Source: SIG622 sp045604705 (lineage in GTDB: Bacteria; Bacillota; Clostridia; Oscillospirales; CAG-382). From it: a stretch of 8,665 nucleotides of DNA. Under the pieces are notes generated by a model. That model had not been told where the DNA came from and ran no database searches. It saw only the letters and a list, made by a program, of their open reading frames with translations. Numbering within the stretch: the first letter of the stretch is position 1; each line of letters starts with the position of its first letter. This document shows, piece after piece, positions 6,291 to 8,665 of the stretch. The stretch is taken from the NCBI GenBank assembly GCA_045604705.1, contig JAZUOO010000059.1, positions 1 through 8,665 of the forward strand, read 5' to 3'. The translations under genes and the position numbers were made by a program.

Positions 6291-6299
6291 CATTTAAAC
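6291..6299. repeat. Direct repeat CATTTAAAC, copy 2
   Basis: Second copy of the nonamer at 6217-6225. The pair brackets the 34-bp inverted repeat nearly symmetrically (midpoints 3-4 bp apart). Confidence 0.35.
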
Positions 6300-6317
6300 G
6301 ATTTATTTTCTAAGCTA

Positions 6318-6346
6318 TTTACATTTTTGACTGCTTATGTTATAAT
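6318..6346 (+). promoter_or_regulatory. Promoter of the DRTGG-GHKL-hydS operon (extended -10)
   Basis: TTTACA (6318-6323), 17-nt spacer, TATAAT (6341-6346) with an extended -10 TG (TGTTATAAT). Start is expected near 6353, giving a leader of about 30 nt before ATG 6384. The sequence around the -10 is identical over 11 bases to that of the leftward promoter. A Rex-like half-site TTAACAA (6346-6352) follows the -10, but its other half is poor. Confidence 0.82.
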
Positions 6347-6383
6347 TAACAAAGTGATATTACATTGAGGGGTTGATTAATTA

Positions 6384-6740
6384 ATGAAAATAAGTGTTAT
6401 TAAAGAATTACTTGATGCCAATATTGTTTGCTGCGAGCATCTGTTGAACACCGAGGTTAATTCTGCTTGCGGAAGTGATATGATGAGCGATGTGCTCGCA
6501 TTTGTTAAGGATCATGCAGTGCTTTTGACCGGCTTAGTGAATCCGCAGGTTGTAAGAACCGCAGAAATGATGGATATTAAATGCATTGTATTTGTCAGAG
6601 GAAAAATTCCACCTGAAAGTGTTGTTTGCCTTGCTGAAAGCATGGACATCGCAATACTTACAACAGCCGAAAGAATGTATGTAGCCTGCGGCAAGCTCTA
6701 TGCCAACGGTCTTGCAGGAGGAAGTGTGATCGAATCATGA
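6384..6740 (+). CDS. Small DRTGG-domain-like protein B
   Basis: 118-aa soluble protein, first gene of the sensory operon. It is paralogous to the divergent 108-aa protein: GSDMMSDVLAFVKDHAVLLTGLVNPQVVRTAEMMDIKCIVFV corresponds to AGDLLSWVMGRAKSDNIWITIMSNVNVVAVASLCNVSIVVL in the other. DRTGG domains are often fused or adjacent to CBS and signalling domains; ligand and role are unknown. Several Cys are present (C16, C17, C29, C67, C82, C102) but with no standard Fe-S spacing. GAGGGG (6367-6372) lies 11 nt before the ATG. Its stop overlaps the next start by 4 bp (ATGA at 6737), so translation is probably coupled to the GHKL gene. Confidence 0.72.
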   Translation: MKISVIKELLDANIVCCEHLLNTEVNSACGSDMMSDVLAFVKDHAVLLTGLVNPQVVRTAEMMDIKCIVFVRGKIPPESVVCLAESMDIAILTTAERMYVACGKLYANGLAGGSVIES

Positions 6741-7159
6741 ATAAACCCGTTGTACTTAAATATAATGTTGATGGTGAGAATTTCACATCTGCAGGAGAGG
6801 CATCTGTTGCTGTAAAGAAATCACTGCGTCAGATGGGATTTCCACCGGACGCCATAAGACGCGTCTCTATTGCTATGTACGAAGGTGAAATCAACATGGT
6901 AATACACGCTGATGGTGGCGAAGCAATTGTAAATATTTACCCCGATAAGATAGATATAATACTCGCTGACAAGGGACCCGGTATTGCAGACATAGCTCTT
7001 GCGATGCAGGAGGGATTTTCTACAGCACCCGACAATATAAGATCACTTGGCTTCGGTGCAGGTATGGGGTTACCCAATATGAAAAGATATACAGATGAAA
7101 TGAGAATCGAATCTGAAGTTGGAGTGGGTACTACGGTTTATATGACAGTCAAGGTTTAA
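6737..7159 (+). CDS. RsbW-like GHKL ATP-binding protein (anti-sigma factor/serine kinase type)
   Basis: 140-aa single-domain GHKL ATPase of the RsbW/SpoIIAB size class. It has N-box AMYEGEINMVIHA (E49, N53, H57), G1 box DKGPGI (78-83) and G2 box GFGAGMGLPNM (105-115), followed by the closing strand GVGTTVYMTV. In the RsbW family such proteins phosphorylate a STAS-domain antagonist and may hold a sigma factor, but neither partner gene is in this window, so the target is unknown. It overlaps the DRTGG-like gene by 4 bp, with AGGAGGAA (6716-6723) as ribosome site, and lies 33 nt upstream of the sensory hydrogenase. That order suggests the hydrogenase-like protein controls this kinase. It differs from the GHKL protein at 3736-4296 in length and C-terminus. 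Confidence 0.85.
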   Translation: MNKPVVLKYNVDGENFTSAGEASVAVKKSLRQMGFPPDAIRRVSIAMYEGEINMVIHADGGEAIVNIYPDKIDIILADKGPGIADIALAMQEGFSTAPDNIRSLGFGAGMGLPNMKRYTDEMRIESEVGVGTTVYMTVKV

Positions 7160-7180
7160 TTATAAATCACCTCTATGAAA

Positions 7181-7184
7181 GGAG
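7181..7184 (+). promoter_or_regulatory. Ribosome binding site (AAAGGAG) selecting GTG 7193 as hydS start
   Basis: AAAGGAG at 7178-7184 lies 8 nt before GTG 7193-7195. The earlier in-frame ATG at 7175 has no purine-rich site upstream and would place the Shine-Dalgarno inside the coding region. Confidence 0.7.
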
Positions 7185-7192
7185 TGAGAGAG

Positions 7193-8518
7193 GTGCGAGA
7201 ATTTATTCATTCGGTATCACTGGATGTAGCAAAATGTAAGGGCTGTACAAATTGTCTGAAGCATTGTCCCACCGAAGCTATTCGAATAAGAAACGGTCAT
7301 GCGGTTATTAACTCTCAAATGTGTATTGACTGCGGTGAATGTATCAGAAAATGTCCTTATAAGGCAAAAAAAGCGATATACGATAAAATTGCAGATATAG
7401 AAAATTATAAATGGAAAATTGCTTTGCCGGCCCCGGCACTTTATGGGCAGTTTGATAATATAGACGATATTGATTACATATTGACTGCGATTCTGCAGTG
7501 TGGATTTGATGATGTATATGAGGTAGCACGTGGTGCAGAGCTTGTATCTGCTTATACAAGATACTATCTTAACAGAAAAAACGCACAGAAGCCTCTTATA
7601 AGTTCCGCATGTCCGGTTATAGCAAGGCTTATAAGTGTCAGATTTCCATATTTGTGTGACAATCTTGTCCCAATCCTCCCGCCGATTGAGGTATCTGCAC
7701 AAATGGCCAGGGATGAGGCCTTGAAAAACAACCCAAATTTAAAGCCGGATGAGGTTGGAGTATTTTTTATATCTCCGTGCCCCGCAAAGGTGAGCTATGT
7801 TAAGAATCCCATTGGGATAGGTAAAAGTGCGGTGACAGCAGTTCTTTCAATTTCGGAATTGTATTTCAACATTTTAAATAAACTTGGTAAAATTGATAAA
7901 CCGCTTCCGTTATCAAAGGCAGGAGTTGTTGGAGTCAGCTGGGCAGGCTCCGGCGGTGAAGCGTCGTCCTTATTTAATGACAGATACCTTGCTGCAGACG
8001 GAATTGATAATGTTATTAATGTTCTTGATGAGCTTGAGAATGGTAAATTATCAAACGTTGACTTTATTGAGCTTAATGCTTGTAGTGGAGGTTGCGTTGG
8101 CGGAACTCTTACCGTTGAAAATCCTTTTATTGCAAAAGCGAGACTCCAAAATCTTCGCAGGTATTTGCCGGTTGCGCAAAACAAGCCGGATGAACCTGCA
8201 GATATTAATGATGAAAACGGCGGCGTACCTGATAGTGTGCTGTGGTCTGACTCTGTATCATACAGCCCTGTGGCACAGCTTGACACCGACAGGGGAGAAG
8301 CACTAAGAAAAATGAATGCCATTGAAGCATTTATGGAGAAACTCCCTCACCTTGATTGCGGCTCGTGCGGTGCTCCAAATTGTCGTGCACTTGCTGAGGA
8401 TATAGTCAAAGGCGAAGCCTCCGAGACTGATTGCGTCATAAGAATGAAAGAGCAAATAGAAAAAGTATACAACAGCCTTGGAGTACTAGTTAATCCGCAA
8501 AAAAATAACGAGTCATAA
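7193..8518 (+). CDS. hydS: Sensory-type [FeFe] hydrogenase (HydS-like), no PAS domain
   Basis: Predicted cytoplasmic H2/redox sensor, 441 aa from GTG 7193. Domains: two [4Fe-4S] ferredoxin motifs (C15/18/21/25 and C44/47/50/54); the H-cluster domain; and a C-terminal Fe-S domain of PF04060 type (C389, C392, C397, C414 in HLDCGSCGAPNC...C). All four H-cluster Cys ligands are kept: SSACPV (C140), SPCPAK (C196) and NACSGGC (C297, C301). Three catalytic positions are altered. Ala139 replaces the proton-donor Cys of TSCCPxW; Ser replaces Met in MPC, and the Glu of MPCxxKxxE is lost; Asn replaces Met in the MAC motif. The Cys-to-Ala change is described for Thermotoga maritima HydS, which ends in a PAS domain; none is seen here. 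Residues 332-372 look like a flexible linker. It sits 33 nt after the RsbW-like gene, its probable partner. Confidence 0.88.
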   Translation: MREFIHSVSLDVAKCKGCTNCLKHCPTEAIRIRNGHAVINSQMCIDCGECIRKCPYKAKKAIYDKIADIENYKWKIALPAPALYGQFDNIDDIDYILTAILQCGFDDVYEVARGAELVSAYTRYYLNRKNAQKPLISSACPVIARLISVRFPYLCDNLVPILPPIEVSAQMARDEALKNNPNLKPDEVGVFFISPCPAKVSYVKNPIGIGKSAVTAVLSISELYFNILNKLGKIDKPLPLSKAGVVGVSWAGSGGEASSLFNDRYLAADGIDNVINVLDELENGKLSNVDFIELNACSGGCVGGTLTVENPFIAKARLQNLRRYLPVAQNKPDEPADINDENGGVPDSVLWSDSVSYSPVAQLDTDRGEALRKMNAIEAFMEKLPHLDCGSCGAPNCRALAEDIVKGEASETDCVIRMKEQIEKVYNSLGVLVNPQKNNES

Positions 8519-8537
8519 CCACCGGCCGTGCCGGTGG
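8519..8537 (+). terminator. Perfect 8-bp GC-rich hairpin directly after the hydS stop codon
   Basis: CCACCGGC-CGT-GCCGGTGG, eight perfect pairs with a 3-nt loop, starts at the base after the TAA. No T-run follows, so on its own it is not a classic intrinsic terminator. It is the first part of a longer folded region and could stabilise the mRNA end or assist termination. Confidence 0.5.
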
Positions 8538-8545
8538 CTTGCACA

Positions 8546-8643
8546 AGCCCCCTTGGGGCATGTCATAGGCTGAGCCTATAGGCTCGTCGAATAGTCTGCC
8601 AACCGCACGACTTTCACAGGCATGCCCCTAAAGGGACTTTTTT
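8546..8643 (+). other. GC-rich, multi-stem structured region ending in a T-run (terminator and/or repeat element)
   Basis: GGGGCATG (8555-8562) pairs perfectly with CATGCCCC (8621-8628). CCCTT (8550-8554) pairs with AAGGG (8631-8635) across a 2-nt bulge, giving a 13-bp long-range stem followed by six T (8638-8643). The enclosed 58 nt hold ATAGGC-TGA-GCCTAT (8565-8579), the overlapping palindrome GAGCCTATAGGCTC (8572-8585) and a weaker GTCG/CGAC pair. A competing local hairpin GCCCC-CTT-GGGGC (8547-8559) exists. By hand count 8519-8637 is about 61% G+C, far above its surroundings. The T-run fits a rho-independent terminator for the hydS operon; the extra structure and composition also suggest a dispersed repeat. 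The last 22 bases to 8665 show nothing recognisable. Confidence 0.5.
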
Positions 8644-8665
8644 ATTTGCCCTCTTTTACCGGCTG

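Noticed and set aside
6335..6352. Rex site at the rightward divergent promoter
   Set aside because: TTAACAA at 6346-6352 is a perfect half-site, but the other half matches at only 3 of 7 positions, so the total (10/14) is not convincing in AT-rich DNA.
7175..7192. ATG 7175 as start of hydS, adding six residues
   Set aside because: No ribosome site precedes it, and the AAAGGAG lies inside this extension at ideal distance from GTG 7193.
7217..7702. Minus-strand frames inside hydS (also 7795-8322)
   Set aside because: Antisense shadows of the HydS-like gene; no ribosome site or domain supports them.
8541..8643. tRNA or known riboswitch in the structured 3' region
   Set aside because: The multi-stem fold superficially suggests a cloverleaf, but there is no T-loop motif, anticodon arm or acceptor arrangement, and I recognise no riboswitch core.

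Overview
The window looks like a low-GC anaerobic Firmicute, most likely class Clostridia (the Ruminococcaceae/Oscillospiraceae are a reasonable guess, not proven). The reasons are AT-rich intergenic DNA, strong AGGAGG-type ribosome sites, near-consensus sigma-A promoters, and a trimeric/tetrameric NAD(P)H-linked [FeFe] hydrogenase operon in the order seen in clostridia. No rRNA, tRNA, CRISPR array or transposase was seen.

Left half, minus strand (about 5002 down to 1): one operon for an Hnd/HydABC-type hydrogenase that couples NAD(P)H, and probably ferredoxin, to H2. The order is hndA (NuoE-like [2Fe-2S]), a stand-alone GHKL ATPase, hndB (thioredoxin-like ferredoxin), hndC (NuoF-like FMN/NADH subunit with extra clusters) and hndD (catalytic H-cluster subunit, cut off by the window start). 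It has a perfect TTGACA-N17-TATAAT promoter. Two close matches to the Rex redox-repressor operator lie there, one over the -35 and one in the leader, which suggests control by the NADH/NAD+ ratio.

Middle (5092-6384): a two-gene minus-strand unit (small DRTGG-like protein, then a PHP-family metal phosphoesterase) is divergent from a three-gene plus-strand unit. The 223-bp gap between them has two back-to-back promoters sharing an 11-mer around an extended -10, a 34-bp interrupted inverted repeat near the centre, and a repeated CATTTAAAC.

Right half, plus strand (6384-8518): a second DRTGG-like paralogue, an RsbW-like GHKL ATPase/kinase overlapping it by 4 bp, and a sensory-type [FeFe] hydrogenase (HydS-like). 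The HydS-like protein keeps all four H-cluster cysteines, but Ala replaces the proton-donor Cys. It is followed by a GC-rich, heavily base-paired 3' region ending in a T-run.

Reading of the whole: the right half and middle look like an H2/redox-sensing and signalling module (HydS, GHKL kinases, DRTGG proteins, PHP phosphoesterase) beside the hydrogenase it may regulate. The locus holds a catalytic and a sensory H-cluster protein, two GHKL ATPases and two DRTGG paralogues. No DNA-binding regulator, sigma factor or STAS-domain partner is present, so the output of the module is not visible here. The signalling role is inference; the domain assignments rest on visible motifs.
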